Part shown: piece after piece, positions 18,476 to 28,443 of the stretch
Layout of the letters: each line of letters starts with the position of its first letter
Position numbering within the stretch: position 1 is the stretch's first letter
Source: Streptomyces sp. NBC_01268
GTDB lineage: Bacteria > Actinomycetota > Actinomycetes > Streptomycetales > Streptomycetaceae
Reading direction: 5' to 3'
Length of the DNA: 64,000 bases
NCBI RefSeq assembly: GCF_036240795.1
Contig: NZ_CP108454.1
Location: 7,872,001-7,936,000, forward strand
The notes under the pieces: generated by a model
Told to the model about the DNA's origin: nothing
The model's database searches: none
Seen by the model: the letters and a program-made list of their open reading frames with translations, nothing else
Program-made: the position numbers and the translations under genes

Positions 18476-19223
18476 CCCGGCCCGCGTCCTCGGGCCCGAC
18501 GCCGTCGGGCGGCGCGTCCGCGACACGCTCGAGGACGTCTTCGCCGCCGTCGCCGCCACCCGCGCCGACACGGCGGCGCTGCTCACGGCGGCCGGTGGCA
18601 CCGGCCGCGCTCCCTTCTCCGCCGACCTGGCCGCCCTCCGGCCCGGGCTGCACGGCAGGCTCGCGGCCCAGGACCTCGTGTCGGGTGCCGGGTTCGTCGC
18701 CGCGCCCGGCCTCCTGGCCGACGTGCCGGCCTGGCTGGAGTGGTGGCAGCGCGGTCCCGACGGCACCGTCCGGCCGCTCCTGCTCGACCTCGACCCGGCG
18801 CACTCCGCGTACTCCGACTACACCCACTGGGACTGGTACGCGCTGCCCCGCGAGACCGGGCAGCGCGCCGTCGCCGGGCCGTACGTCGACTACCTCTGCT
18901 CCGACGAGTACAGCCTCACGCTCTCCGCACCCGTCCACGTCGGCGGGCGCTTCGTCGGGGTGGCCGCCGCCGACGTCTACCTGCGCCACTTCGAGGCGGC
19001 CGTCCTGCCCGTGCTCCTGGAACTGCCCGTCCCCGCACGCCTGGTGAACGCCCGCGGCCGGGTCGCCGCCTCCACCGACCCGGGTCACCTCGCGGGCTCC
19101 CTCACCAAGGGACCCGACTTCGCCGCCGTCCTCGCGGCCCCGCCGGGCGTCCACCGCCACGGCGACCTGCACCTGACGCCCTGCGCGGGGACCCCGCTGG
19201 TGCTGGTGACCCCCGAACGGTGA
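18426..19223 (+). CDS. Soluble Cache (PDC) domain protein
   Basis: ATG 18426 follows GAGGAGG and overlaps the end of the GntR gene by 50 bases. The 265-residue product has no signal peptide or membrane segment. Its core reads WDWYALPRETGQRAVAGPYVDYLCSD followed by LTLSAPVHVGGRFVGVAAADV, the pattern of a dCache ligand-binding domain (aromatic cage, then a conserved Asp at the end of a strand). Cache domains normally sit outside the cell on chemoreceptors and kinases. A free cytoplasmic one next to a polyamine transporter and its regulator suggests a ligand sensor or sink for amines. Function is inferred, not known. Confidence 0.75.
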   Translation: MARSTGLAHPVGAAAPDPARVLGPDAVGRRVRDTLEDVFAAVAATRADTAALLTAAGGTGRAPFSADLAALRPGLHGRLAAQDLVSGAGFVAAPGLLADVPAWLEWWQRGPDGTVRPLLLDLDPAHSAYSDYTHWDWYALPRETGQRAVAGPYVDYLCSDEYSLTLSAPVHVGGRFVGVAAADVYLRHFEAAVLPVLLELPVPARLVNARGRVAASTDPGHLAGSLTKGPDFAAVLAAPPGVHRHGDLHLTPCAGTPLVLVTPER

Positions 19224-19287
19224 ACGGCCCTCACCGGACCACGGTCCGGCCCGCGGCCCGCACCGGACCAGGAGCCGGACCCAGGGG

Positions 19288-20886
19288 CTAGCGGTACTCG
19301 ACCGTCAGCGTCACCGGTGCCGCCTGGTTGACGAAGAGGTACGCCGTCGCCGCCGGGGCGGAGGCGAAACCGAGCCGCACCTGCGTCGTCCCGCTGCGGT
19401 CCAGGGCTGCGAGCGCCGCCGGTGACAGGTCCGAGGACACCGCGCTCCCCGACGAGAACGCGCCGAACTCCGCGGCCCCGGCGACCGTCGCAGGAGCCGC
19501 CCAGTCGGCGGCCTCCACCGCGCAGCCGCCGAAGCAGCCCGTACGGACGTCCGCGAGCAGCCGGTTGCCGACCGGCGAGGACCACGGGTCCCCGGAGCCG
19601 CTCGACCGGGCCACCGTCAGATACGCCCGGGTGATCTCCTTGCCCGCCGGGATCGCGGACGTGTCGAAGGAGAGCAGCGTGCGGTTCACCTTGCCGTCGG
19701 TGCCCCGGCCGAGCGCGAAGCCCAGGGAGTCCTCCAGGGTGCCGAGCACCGCCCCCGAACCGTCCGCCGCCGCCTTCACGTACCCGTCCTGCGCGTCCAC
19801 GCTCGACAGCGTCACCGAGCCGCCGCCCGAGGGCGGCGTCGTCGTGCCGCGCAGCGCCCGCACCATCCCCATCACGGCCTCGATCTGCTTCCCGCCGTGC
19901 CGCGCGTACGCCGAGTCCCCGAGGTAACCCCACCAGTTCCAACAGGCGTTGGGGTTCTCCAGCGTCCCGGTCGCCGCGGCCTGCGGGTACAGCACGATCA
20001 TGCCGTTGGTGTCCGCGTACTCGTTCAGATGGGCCCCGTCGAGGAACCGGCTTCCGAAGCCCTGGTACCCGTACGCCTGCTTGCAGCCGTGCAGCGCCAC
20101 CATCAGCGTGCAGGCGGCGCCGTCCGCGCAGGACTTCGGCACGTAGGCGAAGCCGTCCTCGCCCATCGACAGGGCGGCGGCCGAGCCCCCCGGGGCGTAA
20201 GCGTTCTGGTCGAAGCGGATCAGCGAGCCCGAAGGGGCGGCGGCGGGCGCGGAGACCGTGCCGAGGAGCTGCCCGAGCAGCTCCCGTTCGGCGTCGGTCC
20301 CGCAGTCGTTGATCCACGGACTCTGCGTCGCCGCGCAGGAGTTGGGGCCGAGCGGACTGATCCACGCGTGCCCGGCGGCGGTGGAGCGGTTGTAGCGCAC
20401 GCGGGCCCCGAAGTGCCCGTAGAAGTCGGCGAGCGCGGTCGCCACCGGCTGCTTCACCGTGGTGTCGCCCGTCCCGCTGAACACGTACACGGGGTCGCCC
20501 GACAGGTTCGCCACCGGGTCGACGAGTCCCTGCGCCGACCAGTCGCGGGTGGTCTGCTCCAGCGCGGCGAGCTGGAGGTCCTGCGTCGTGTTCATGCAGG
20601 CGTCGAGTGCGGTGGACAGCGCGTTCCGGGCGCAGTTGTACGGGCCCGAGGCGAAGACGGCCGACCCGGAGATCTCGCCCGAGTACGCGACGTGCAGCTG
20701 TGTCGCCATGAACCCGCCGGCGGACACCCCGGCGGTGTAGACGGAGCCGATGGCGTACGGCGTGAGGGCACCCGGCACCGGCGCGGGCGCCGCCGCCTCG
20801 GCGGGCGACGCGGGCCCGGCGAGGAGCAGGGCGGTGACGGCGGACAGCAGAAGTGCCGCGAGGCGGCGTGGACGTGAGGGGCGCAT
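19288..20886 (-). CDS. Secreted PHB-depolymerase-like esterase
   Basis: The 532-residue protein begins with a typical signal peptide (MRPSRPRRLAALLLSAVTAL, cleaved near AEAAAP). The alpha/beta-hydrolase core carries nucleophile Ser55 in GVSAGGFM, VFSGTGDTTV around the acidic residue, and AGHAWISP for the catalytic His. The second half of the core (FAYVPKSCADGAACTLMVALHGCKQ, then NPNACWNWWGY) repeats hydrolase-like features, as in short-chain PHB depolymerases. From about residue 360 a beta-rich DNRLRE-type domain (VTLSSVDAQDGYVKA to the C-terminus) probably aids surface or polymer binding. The likely activity is extracellular hydrolysis of poly(3-hydroxybutyrate) or related polyesters. Confidence 0.82.
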   Translation of the reverse strand: MRPSRPRRLAALLLSAVTALLLAGPASPAEAAAPAPVPGALTPYAIGSVYTAGVSAGGFMATQLHVAYSGEISGSAVFASGPYNCARNALSTALDACMNTTQDLQLAALEQTTRDWSAQGLVDPVANLSGDPVYVFSGTGDTTVKQPVATALADFYGHFGARVRYNRSTAAGHAWISPLGPNSCAATQSPWINDCGTDAERELLGQLLGTVSAPAAAPSGSLIRFDQNAYAPGGSAAALSMGEDGFAYVPKSCADGAACTLMVALHGCKQAYGYQGFGSRFLDGAHLNEYADTNGMIVLYPQAAATGTLENPNACWNWWGYLGDSAYARHGGKQIEAVMGMVRALRGTTTPPSGGGSVTLSSVDAQDGYVKAAADGSGAVLGTLEDSLGFALGRGTDGKVNRTLLSFDTSAIPAGKEITRAYLTVARSSGSGDPWSSPVGNRLLADVRTGCFGGCAVEAADWAAPATVAGAAEFGAFSSGSAVSSDLSPAALAALDRSGTTQVRLGFASAPAATAYLFVNQAAPVTLTVEYR

Positions 20887-21061
20887 GGGGGCTCCTGTGC
20901 GGCTCGGCAGGTGGGGACAGGGCCGGAGGCTAGAGGTGTCCGGAACCCGCCCCCTATGGGCCGGGCAGCCACAAACAACGGGCCGGAGTATGGCGTTCCA
21001 CGACCTGGCAGCCGGGGCGGCCCCTGTCGGAGCGACCGCGCCGGGCTGCGAGGATGCGCCT

Positions 21062-21664
21062 ATGAGCAGCGAGGAAGACCGCCCCCCGAAGGCCCAGGAA
21101 GACCGCCTCCTGAGCACCGAGGAAGCCGCCCCCCGGAGCACCCGGGAAGAAGCCTCCCCCGGCACCCGGGAACGAGACGCCCTGCTGGCCGAGGCGATCG
21201 GTCTGCGCGAGCGCGGCAGCCGCGAGGAGGCCCGTGACCGGCTCCTCGTCCTCTCCGCGCGCCACCCGGACGACCCCGAGATCGCCTACCAGACCGCCTG
21301 GGCCCACGACGTGCTCGGCCTGGAGGCCGAGGCGGTGCCGTACTACGAGAAGGCACTCGCCGCCGGTGCAGAGGGCCTCGGGGCCGAGGAACGCAGAGGG
21401 GTGTTCCTGGGACTCGGCAGCACCTACCGCATCCTGGGCCGCCACGAGGCGGCCGTCGCCACCCTGCGACGGGGCACGGAGGAGTACCCGGAGGACGGCT
21501 CCCTGCGCGCCTTCCTGGCCATGGCCCTGTACAACACGGGCCGCCACCACGACTCCACCCGGATCCTGCTCCGCCTCCTCGCGCAGACCAGCACGGACCC
21601 GTTCGTACGCGAGTACCGCGAGGCCATCGAGTACTACGCGGAGGACCTCGACCGCGTGGAGTGA
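21062..21664 (+). CDS. Tetratricopeptide repeat protein
   Basis: The 200-residue protein has a Glu/Arg/Ser-rich disordered head (about residues 1-38). About three TPR units follow, starting RERDALLAEAIGLRERGSREEARDRLL and including PEIAYQTAWAHDVLGLEAEAVPYYEKAL. It resembles the small TPR proteins (DUF3856-like) common in Gram-positives; partners are unknown. Confidence 0.85.
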   Translation: MSSEEDRPPKAQEDRLLSTEEAAPRSTREEASPGTRERDALLAEAIGLRERGSREEARDRLLVLSARHPDDPEIAYQTAWAHDVLGLEAEAVPYYEKALAAGAEGLGAEERRGVFLGLGSTYRILGRHEAAVATLRRGTEEYPEDGSLRAFLAMALYNTGRHHDSTRILLRLLAQTSTDPFVREYREAIEYYAEDLDRVE

Positions 21665-21701
21665 GAGGGCGAGGGCCGGACTGCCGGGGGCGCGGCCCGT
21701 G

Positions 21702-22502
21702 TCAGGCCGCGCCGAGGAAGACGTACGCCGTCATCGGGGCGGTGACCGGCCCCCGGCCCAGACGGGCGGTCGTCTCCTCGACGACGACGGCGTGCTCGTC
21801 CGGTCCGCCGCCCCGCTCCTCGACGGCCGCGCGCACCGGTGACCCGGTCAGGAAGCCGATGGCGACGTCGGCCGCCGAGGCGGCCCGGCCTTCGAGCGTC
21901 AGCTCCCACTCCTCCTCGAGGGCGAAGCCGGCCGCCGCCAGGTCGTCGGCCACGACGGAGGGGTCCGCGTAGCCGTGCGGGACGCTCGGGAGGAACAGGG
22001 GCGGGTCGACGGGAAAGGCCCGTTCGAGCCCTGCCTGCACCGCGTCGTCGAAGCCGTGCGAGGCGATCGGTCCCCAGGTGTTGAACAGGAACCTGCCGCC
22101 CGGGGCCAGCACGCGGCGGACCTCGCCGAAGGCCGCGACCCGGTCGGGGAAGAACATCACGCCGAACTGGCAGACGACCAGATCGAAGCCGCCGTCGGGG
22201 AACGGCAGCCGCTGCGCGTCGGCCCGCCGCCACACCGCGCCCGGGACCCGGGCCGCCCCGAAGGCGACCATGGCCTCGTTGAGGTCGGTGGCCGTCACCC
22301 GGGCCGACGGCACCGACGCGAGGAGGCCGGCGGTCAACGCGCCCGTCCCCGCCGCCACCTCCAGGACGCGGAGGGGGCGGAGGGCCGCCGCCCGGGCGGC
22401 CAGGTCCTCGGCGAAGGGCCGGAAGAGCACCGGAACGAGGTACCGCTCGTACGCCACCGGCATGGACGCGGACCAGCGCCGGTCGGCATCGATTCCTGTC
22501 AC
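21702..22502 (-). CDS. Class I SAM-dependent methyltransferase
   Basis: The 266-residue protein has methyltransferase motif I LRVLEVAAGTGALTAGLL and VTATDLNEAMV after strand 2. DAQRLPFPDGGFDLVVCQFGVMFFPD is the Methyltransf_11 signature, and VLAPGGRFLFNTWG forms motif III. GTG 22502 is used; ATG fourteen codons later (MPVAYERYLVP) is an alternative. The substrate is unknown; relatives often methylate phenols or small metabolites. Confidence 0.85.
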   Translation of the reverse strand: MTGIDADRRWSASMPVAYERYLVPVLFRPFAEDLAARAAALRPLRVLEVAAGTGALTAGLLASVPSARVTATDLNEAMVAFGAARVPGAVWRRADAQRLPFPDGGFDLVVCQFGVMFFPDRVAAFGEVRRVLAPGGRFLFNTWGPIASHGFDDAVQAGLERAFPVDPPLFLPSVPHGYADPSVVADDLAAAGFALEEEWELTLEGRAASAADVAIGFLTGSPVRAAVEERGGGPDEHAVVVEETTARLGRGPVTAPMTAYVFLGAA

Positions 22503-22574
22503 CCTCGGGACGCTAACGCCGTCGCGGCGGACGTCCGGTGCGCCGCGCCGCCGGCGCTCCCGGACGGACGCGAG

Positions 22575-22907
22575 CTAGTCGTTCACCGCCGTCAGCAGCA
22601 CGACCGCGTCCTCCAGGGCCGTCAGACCGTGCCGTTCCTTGGGAATCATCTGGAGTCCGCCCGTCTCCAGTTCCTCCGAGCGGCCCGAGGCCGTCAGTTC
22701 CACGCGGCCGCGCAGGACCTGGAGGCTCGCCGCGGGCGGTGCGTTGTGCTCGTCGAGGGAGGTGCCCGCCGTCAGGGCGATCACGCTCTGACGGAGCACC
22801 CCGTCGTGCACCACCAGATGCGCGCTGCGCCCGTGGGGCGCGGTGCGGGCCTTGGTCAGGTGCTCGTCGGCGAGGGCGCCCAGGTCGAGGGGGGCGGGCT
22901 GCTGCAT
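22575..22907 (-). CDS. Small cupin-domain protein
   Basis: ATG 22907 follows AGGAG. The 110-residue product folds as a single cupin (QSVIALTAGTSLDEHNAPPAASLQVLRGRVELTASG, then LQMIPKERHGLTALEDAVVLLTAV). The metal-ligand histidines are only partly kept (H in DEHNAP and ERHGL), so it may bind a ligand without catalysis. It lies between the methyltransferase and the MFS gene on the same strand. Confidence 0.8.
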   Translation of the reverse strand: MQQPAPLDLGALADEHLTKARTAPHGRSAHLVVHDGVLRQSVIALTAGTSLDEHNAPPAASLQVLRGRVELTASGRSEELETGGLQMIPKERHGLTALEDAVVLLTAVND

Positions 22908-22989
22908 CGTGTCTCCTGTGAGGGACGCGGACCGGTACCTCCAGCCTTCCGTGTGCCGGGCGTGGCGCAAGTCGGGGGCCCGGGCGCCG

Positions 22990-24267
<1,278 letters not shown>

Positions 24268-24296
24268 GTCCCTCAGGCTTCCGCCGGTCCCCCACG

Positions 24297-24318
24297 TGCA
24301 TCAAGGTGCAACAATGCA
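24297..24318. promoter_or_regulatory. Candidate LysR binding region
   Basis: Three TGCA tetramers occur at 24297, 24307 and 24315 (TGCA-N6-TGCA-N4-TGCA) in the 89-bp gap between the divergent MFS and LysR genes, in the least GC-rich part of that gap. They could include the T-N11-A-type LysR site. This is positional evidence only. Confidence 0.4.
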
Positions 24319-24356
24319 ATCGGCGTTGAGCGAGGCTAAACGATTGGAGCGGTCCC

Positions 24357-25271
24357 GTGCTCGAACGGCATGAACTCGAGGCGTTCCTGACCCTCGGCGA
24401 CGAGCTCCACTTCGGGCGCACCGCGGAACTCCTCGGCGTCTCCACCGGCCGGATCAGCCAGACGATCAAGAAGCTGGAGCGCCGCGTCGGCACCCCGCTC
24501 TTCGTCCGCACCAGCCGCAGCGTCGGCCTCACCCCCGTCGGCGCCCGCCTCCACGAGGAACTCCGCCCCGCGCACGGGCAGATCCTCGCCGCCCTCGAAC
24601 GCGCCACGGCGGCCGGCCGCGGCACGCTCGGCACCCTGCGCGTCGGCTTCGCCTCCCCCTGGGGCGGCGCCCTGCTCACCGCCGCCGCGGACGCCTTCCT
24701 CACCCTCCACCCCGGCTGCGAGATCACCCTCCGCGAGATCCCCCTCGACGTCGGCACCCGCCCGGTCGAGGAGGGCGAACTCGACCTCCAGTACGCCACC
24801 TTCCCGGTCGCCGTACCCGGCCTCGCCACCGGACCGGTCCTGATCCGCGAGGACCGGGTGCTCGTCGTCCCCTCCGGCCACCCGCTGGCCCGCCGTCCCT
24901 CCGTGGGCCTGGAGGACCTCGCGGGGCAGACGCTGGTGACCAGCGGTGCGGGCCAACCCCGGGCCTGGCACGAGGCCCACTACCCGACCCGCACCCCCTC
25001 CGGCGCACCCGTCGGGCACGGCCCCTCGGCCGCCACCTGGGAGGAGGTGCTGTCCCTGGTCGGTGCGGGCCGCGGCGTCTCCCCGGGAGCGGCCCGCGGC
25101 GCCCGCTACCACCCGCGGCCCGGCGTCGCCTACGTGCCCTTCCACGACGCCCCGCCCCTGGAGTACGGCCTCGTCTGGCCGACGGCCACGGAGTCCTCCC
25201 TGGTCAGGGCCTTCGTCGAGACGGCGGTGCGTGTCCCGGCGGGGAGCGGCACGGCGCCGGGTCTACGGTGA
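24357..25271 (+). CDS. LysR-family regulator, divergent from MFS exporter
   Basis: GTG 24357 follows GGAG by seven bases. The 304-residue protein starts with the LysR HTH (LERHELEAFLTLGDELHFGRTAELLGVSTGRISQTIKKLERRVG), then the linker helix and a periplasmic-binding-like effector domain. Parts of the effector domain are shorter than usual after residue 200. It probably controls the MFS gene and perhaps the EamA gene that starts four bases downstream of its stop. Confidence 0.88.
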   Translation: MLERHELEAFLTLGDELHFGRTAELLGVSTGRISQTIKKLERRVGTPLFVRTSRSVGLTPVGARLHEELRPAHGQILAALERATAAGRGTLGTLRVGFASPWGGALLTAAADAFLTLHPGCEITLREIPLDVGTRPVEEGELDLQYATFPVAVPGLATGPVLIREDRVLVVPSGHPLARRPSVGLEDLAGQTLVTSGAGQPRAWHEAHYPTRTPSGAPVGHGPSAATWEEVLSLVGAGRGVSPGAARGARYHPRPGVAYVPFHDAPPLEYGLVWPTATESSLVRAFVETAVRVPAGSGTAPGLR

Positions 25272-25275
25272 GGCG

Positions 25276-26154
25276 GTGCAGCGTGCCGAGGACCGGCTGA
25301 CGCTCGCCGCGTTCACGGCCACCGCGCTCCTCGCCGGCGGCAACGCGGTCGGGGTCCGCTTCAGCAACCGCGAGCTCGACCCCCTGTGGGGCGCGGCCCT
25401 CCGCTTCGGCGCGGCCTCCGTCGTCCTCATCGGCGTCATGGCGGTGATGGGCCTGCGGCTGCCGCGCGGGAAGGCCCTCGCCGGGGCGGCCCTCTTCGGC
25501 GTCCTCGACTTCGGCGTGACGTTCGCCCTCGCGTACTACGCCCTCGTCCACGTCCACGCCGGACTCGCCCAGACGCTCCTCGCGCTGACCCCGCTCGCCA
25601 CCCTCCTCCTCGCCGTCGCCCAGCGCCTCGAACGCTTCCGGCCGGCCGCCGCCGTAGGGACCCTCCTCGCCGCCGCAGGGGTCGCCGTCATCTCCCGTGC
25701 CCCGCTCAGCGGCTCGGTGCCCGTGCTGTCGTTCCTCGCGATCCTCGGCAGCATGCTCTGCTTCGCTCAGGGGGCGGTGCTGGTGCGGCGGCTGCCCGAG
25801 GTGCATCCCGTCACCATGAACGCCGTCGGCATGACCGCCGCCTCCGTCCTCCTCTTCGCGGGCTCGGCCGCCGCCGGCGACTCCTGGCGCCTCCCGGAAC
25901 GGACCGCCACCTGGTGGGCGCTGGCCTACCTGGTGCTGGCCGGTTCCGTCCTCACCTTCGTGCTCTTCCTCTTCGTGCTGCACCACTGGGACGCGTCCCG
26001 CGCCGCGTACGTCTTCGTCGTCGTTCCCGTCGTCACGATCGTGCTGTCCGCCTGGCTCGACGCCGAACCCCTCACGTCCTCCCTGCTCCTGGGCACGCCG
26101 CTGATCCTGGCCGGGGTGTACGTGGGCGCTCTGTGGCGGCGGCGCCCCGCGTAG
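25276..26154 (+). CDS. EamA/DMT-family exporter
   Basis: GTG 25276 lies four bases after the LysR stop, with GAGG just upstream, so the two are probably co-transcribed. The 292-residue protein has ten hydrophobic segments in two EamA repeats (GGNAVGVRFSNRELDPLWGAALRF opens repeat 1; the second half ends PLILAGVYVGALWRRRPA). These exporters move amino acids or small metabolites out of the cell. It ends two bases from the convergent oxygenase gene. Confidence 0.88.
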   Translation: MQRAEDRLTLAAFTATALLAGGNAVGVRFSNRELDPLWGAALRFGAASVVLIGVMAVMGLRLPRGKALAGAALFGVLDFGVTFALAYYALVHVHAGLAQTLLALTPLATLLLAVAQRLERFRPAAAVGTLLAAAGVAVISRAPLSGSVPVLSFLAILGSMLCFAQGAVLVRRLPEVHPVTMNAVGMTAASVLLFAGSAAAGDSWRLPERTATWWALAYLVLAGSVLTFVLFLFVLHHWDASRAAYVFVVVPVVTIVLSAWLDAEPLTSSLLLGTPLILAGVYVGALWRRRPA

Positions 26155-26156
26155 CG

Positions 26157-27320
26157 CTACGACCCGAGCACCGCCGCGGGCGGGGTCCAGCGCCGGGAGC
26201 GGGGGACCGTGGACGAGACCCCGAAGTCGGCCTTGAGGTGCTCGGGGATGGCGTAGTGCATGACCCGTCCCCGGGTGAGCGAGGACAGCTCGAAGACCGT
26301 GGTGAGGTGCCCGATCCGGTCGAGGGCCCAGGCGCCGAGCGGGGAGCGGTCCTCGATGGTCTCCAGGACGCCCAGGAGGTGCGGCACGGCCTTGACCACG
26401 GTGTCCCACGGGGTGCGCGGGACCTCGAGCCAGTCGGCGGAGGTCTCGCCGACGAGGAAGCGGATGAGGGCGGAGACGATCGGGTCGAAGAAGGTGCCGG
26501 GCACGACCTCCTCGTACAGGTCGATGAGCTGCCGGGTCAGCACCGCGCCCTCCTCGGACGGGCCCATGTACCGGAGCATGTACCGGTCGAGGAACGCGCG
26601 GGCCTCGGTGAGGTCCTGCGGCACGGCGTCCTGGTCGACCCCGAGGATGGCGCCGACCACCTTCCACGCGTAGTAGTAGGCCTCCGCCCCCTCGGTCGAC
26701 ATGTGGACACCGAGCCGGTGCAGGCTGTCGAGCACGAGGATGGAGAAGAACATCTGCCCGCCGATCATGTCCTCCTGACAGATCGGCACCCCCAGCGCGG
26801 CGGTGTCCCAGCGGTCCTCGCGGACGAGGTGGTGGCGGATCGAGGCGTGCAGCAGCCGCACCTTCTGGGCGGCGGGGATGAAACGGCCGCCGGCCTCGAA
26901 CGCGTCGGGCTGCATCAGGTGCACGGTGAACTGGCCGGTCTCCGCCATCCGCTTCGACGGGTACTTCAGGCCGTGGGTCGTCGACAGCAGCTTCGCCACG
27001 TGCGGGACGAGGTAGCAGGCGGGCATCGAGGCGAAGGACAGCGCCGTGGTGATGTGCACGTCGTTGTCGATGAAGAACAGCCGGGCCTTCTCCATCTCCT
27101 CCCAGTCCACCCACGCCGGAGCCGCGCTCGTGACGTGCAGGTACTCGCGCGCCACCTCGGGCAGCCCGTCCGGCAGCGGAGCGCCCGCGACGGAGACGTA
27201 CCGCATCAGGGTGTTGAACTTGCCCACCTCTCCGCGTTCGAAGAGCGTGGCGACGGTGGCGTCGGCGAGTTCGTCGCCGGCCCGGCGCAGGGCGTCGTGG
27301 GACGCGTCGGTGGAAGGCAT
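26157..27320 (-). CDS. MpaB/Lcp-type haem oxygenase (DUF2236)
   Basis: The 387-residue protein belongs to the DUF2236 superfamily that includes the rubber oxygenase Lcp and fungal MpaB. The characteristic run KVRLLHASIRHHLV (residues about 151-164), preceded by GGRFIPAAQ, supplies the Arg and His residues expected around the haem. FFIDNDVHITTALSFASMPACYLVP is an early helix. MpaB oxidatively cleaves the farnesyl chain of a mycophenolic-acid intermediate, and Lcp cleaves polyisoprene. The gene follows a polyprenyl synthase by about 50 bp on the same strand, so an isoprenoid substrate made by its neighbour is plausible. No signal peptide is seen, unlike secreted Lcp. Confidence 0.82.
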   Translation of the reverse strand: MPSTDASHDALRRAGDELADATVATLFERGEVGKFNTLMRYVSVAGAPLPDGLPEVAREYLHVTSAAPAWVDWEEMEKARLFFIDNDVHITTALSFASMPACYLVPHVAKLLSTTHGLKYPSKRMAETGQFTVHLMQPDAFEAGGRFIPAAQKVRLLHASIRHHLVREDRWDTAALGVPICQEDMIGGQMFFSILVLDSLHRLGVHMSTEGAEAYYYAWKVVGAILGVDQDAVPQDLTEARAFLDRYMLRYMGPSEEGAVLTRQLIDLYEEVVPGTFFDPIVSALIRFLVGETSADWLEVPRTPWDTVVKAVPHLLGVLETIEDRSPLGAWALDRIGHLTTVFELSSLTRGRVMHYAIPEHLKADFGVSSTVPRSRRWTPPAAVLGS

Positions 27321-27372
27321 ACGGGGGCTCCTTCGGGCTCGGGGAGGTGGTGGGGGAGGGCGGGCGCGGCGG

Positions 27373-28443
27373 TCAGGACGGCCGGATCGCGGCCGAGTGG
27401 GCGAGCGCGGTCAGCGCGGCGGCGCTCGCCGGGGGCACGTCGAGGCCGTCGAGTGCGCCCAGCGCCTCCTCGACCCGCGCGGCGATCATCTCCTCGACCC
27501 GGTCGGGCGCCTTCAGCCGGAGCATCAGCGCACGGACCTCGTCCAGGGCGCCGTGCTCCGTCCCCGCGTTCCCGCCCGGACCGTCCCGCCCCAGGAGGGC
27601 GCGCAGCCGGTCGCGCTCGCCCGGACCGGCGAGCCGCCAGGTCTCCGCGAGGAGCGCCGTGGGACGGTGGCCGCGCAGGTCGTCGCCGTTGGCCTTGCCG
27701 GTGCGCTCGGGGTCGCCGAACAGCCCGAGCAGGTCGTCCCGCAGCTGGAACGCCTCGCCCAGCGGCAGCCCGTACGCCGCGTACCCCTCTCCCAGCGGCC
27801 GCCCGGCCCCGGCGAGGGCGCCGCCGATCAGCAGGGGCTGCTCCACGGTGTACTTGGCCGTCTTGTAGCGGATCACCTTCAGCGAGGCCTCCGTGTCCGG
27901 GACGGCACCCGTGTGCAGGATCTCCAGGCACTCGCCCGCGACCAGCTCCCGCGCGAGCAGCGCCCACAGCGGGCGGGCCCGGCCGAGGTAGGCGGCGGGC
28001 AGGCCGCTGGTCACGAACAACTGTCCGGCCAGCGACATCAGCAGATCGCCCAGCAGCATCGCGAGCGACCGGGCGGCGCCGTCGGCCCCCGGATGGTGCG
28101 GCACGGCGGCGCGCAACGCCAGGTGCGCGGTGGGCCGGCCGTGCCGCAGCGGGCTGTCGTCGACGAGGTCGTCGTGCACGACGGCCGCCGCGTGGACCAG
28201 CTCCAGGGCGGCCGCCGCCCGCACGAGGGCCTCGCTGTCCGGCTGCCCGGCGCCGCGCCAGCCCCAGTAGCAGAACGCCGCCCGCAGCCGCTTGCCCGCC
28301 GCGACCGCCGTCTCCAGCTCGACGGCCACCGGTTCCAGGGCGGGGTCGACCTCCGCCAGAAGATCGGCCTCCTGGGCGACGAACCGGTGCAGCGCCGTGT
28401 CGACCCGGGCCTTGAACCCGGCCGGGTCCCAGGCCTCAGACAT
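27373..28443 (-). CDS. Polyprenyl (geranylgeranyl/longer) diphosphate synthase
   Basis: The 356-residue enzyme has the first Asp-rich motif DDLVD (91-95) within HDDLVDDSPLRHGRPTAH, the KYTVEQPL region, and the second Asp-rich motif QLRDDLLGLFGDPERTGK. Residues four and five before the first motif are Ala, not Phe/Tyr, which generally permits chains beyond C15 (GGPP or longer). It would condense IPP with an allylic starter. It overlaps the preceding small gene by eight bases and leads into the MpaB-like oxygenase gene, forming a three-gene operon. Confidence 0.9.
   Translation of the reverse strand: MSEAWDPAGFKARVDTALHRFVAQEADLLAEVDPALEPVAVELETAVAAGKRLRAAFCYWGWRGAGQPDSEALVRAAAALELVHAAAVVHDDLVDDSPLRHGRPTAHLALRAAVPHHPGADGAARSLAMLLGDLLMSLAGQLFVTSGLPAAYLGRARPLWALLARELVAGECLEILHTGAVPDTEASLKVIRYKTAKYTVEQPLLIGGALAGAGRPLGEGYAAYGLPLGEAFQLRDDLLGLFGDPERTGKANGDDLRGHRPTALLAETWRLAGPGERDRLRALLGRDGPGGNAGTEHGALDEVRALMLRLKAPDRVEEMIAARVEEALGALDGLDVPPASAAALTALAHSAAIRPS

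Noticed and set aside
25386..28415. 1009-codon plus-strand frame
   Set aside because: It overlaps EamA in another frame and runs antisense to MpaB and polyprenyl synthase genes; composition is Arg/Gly/His-rich noise.
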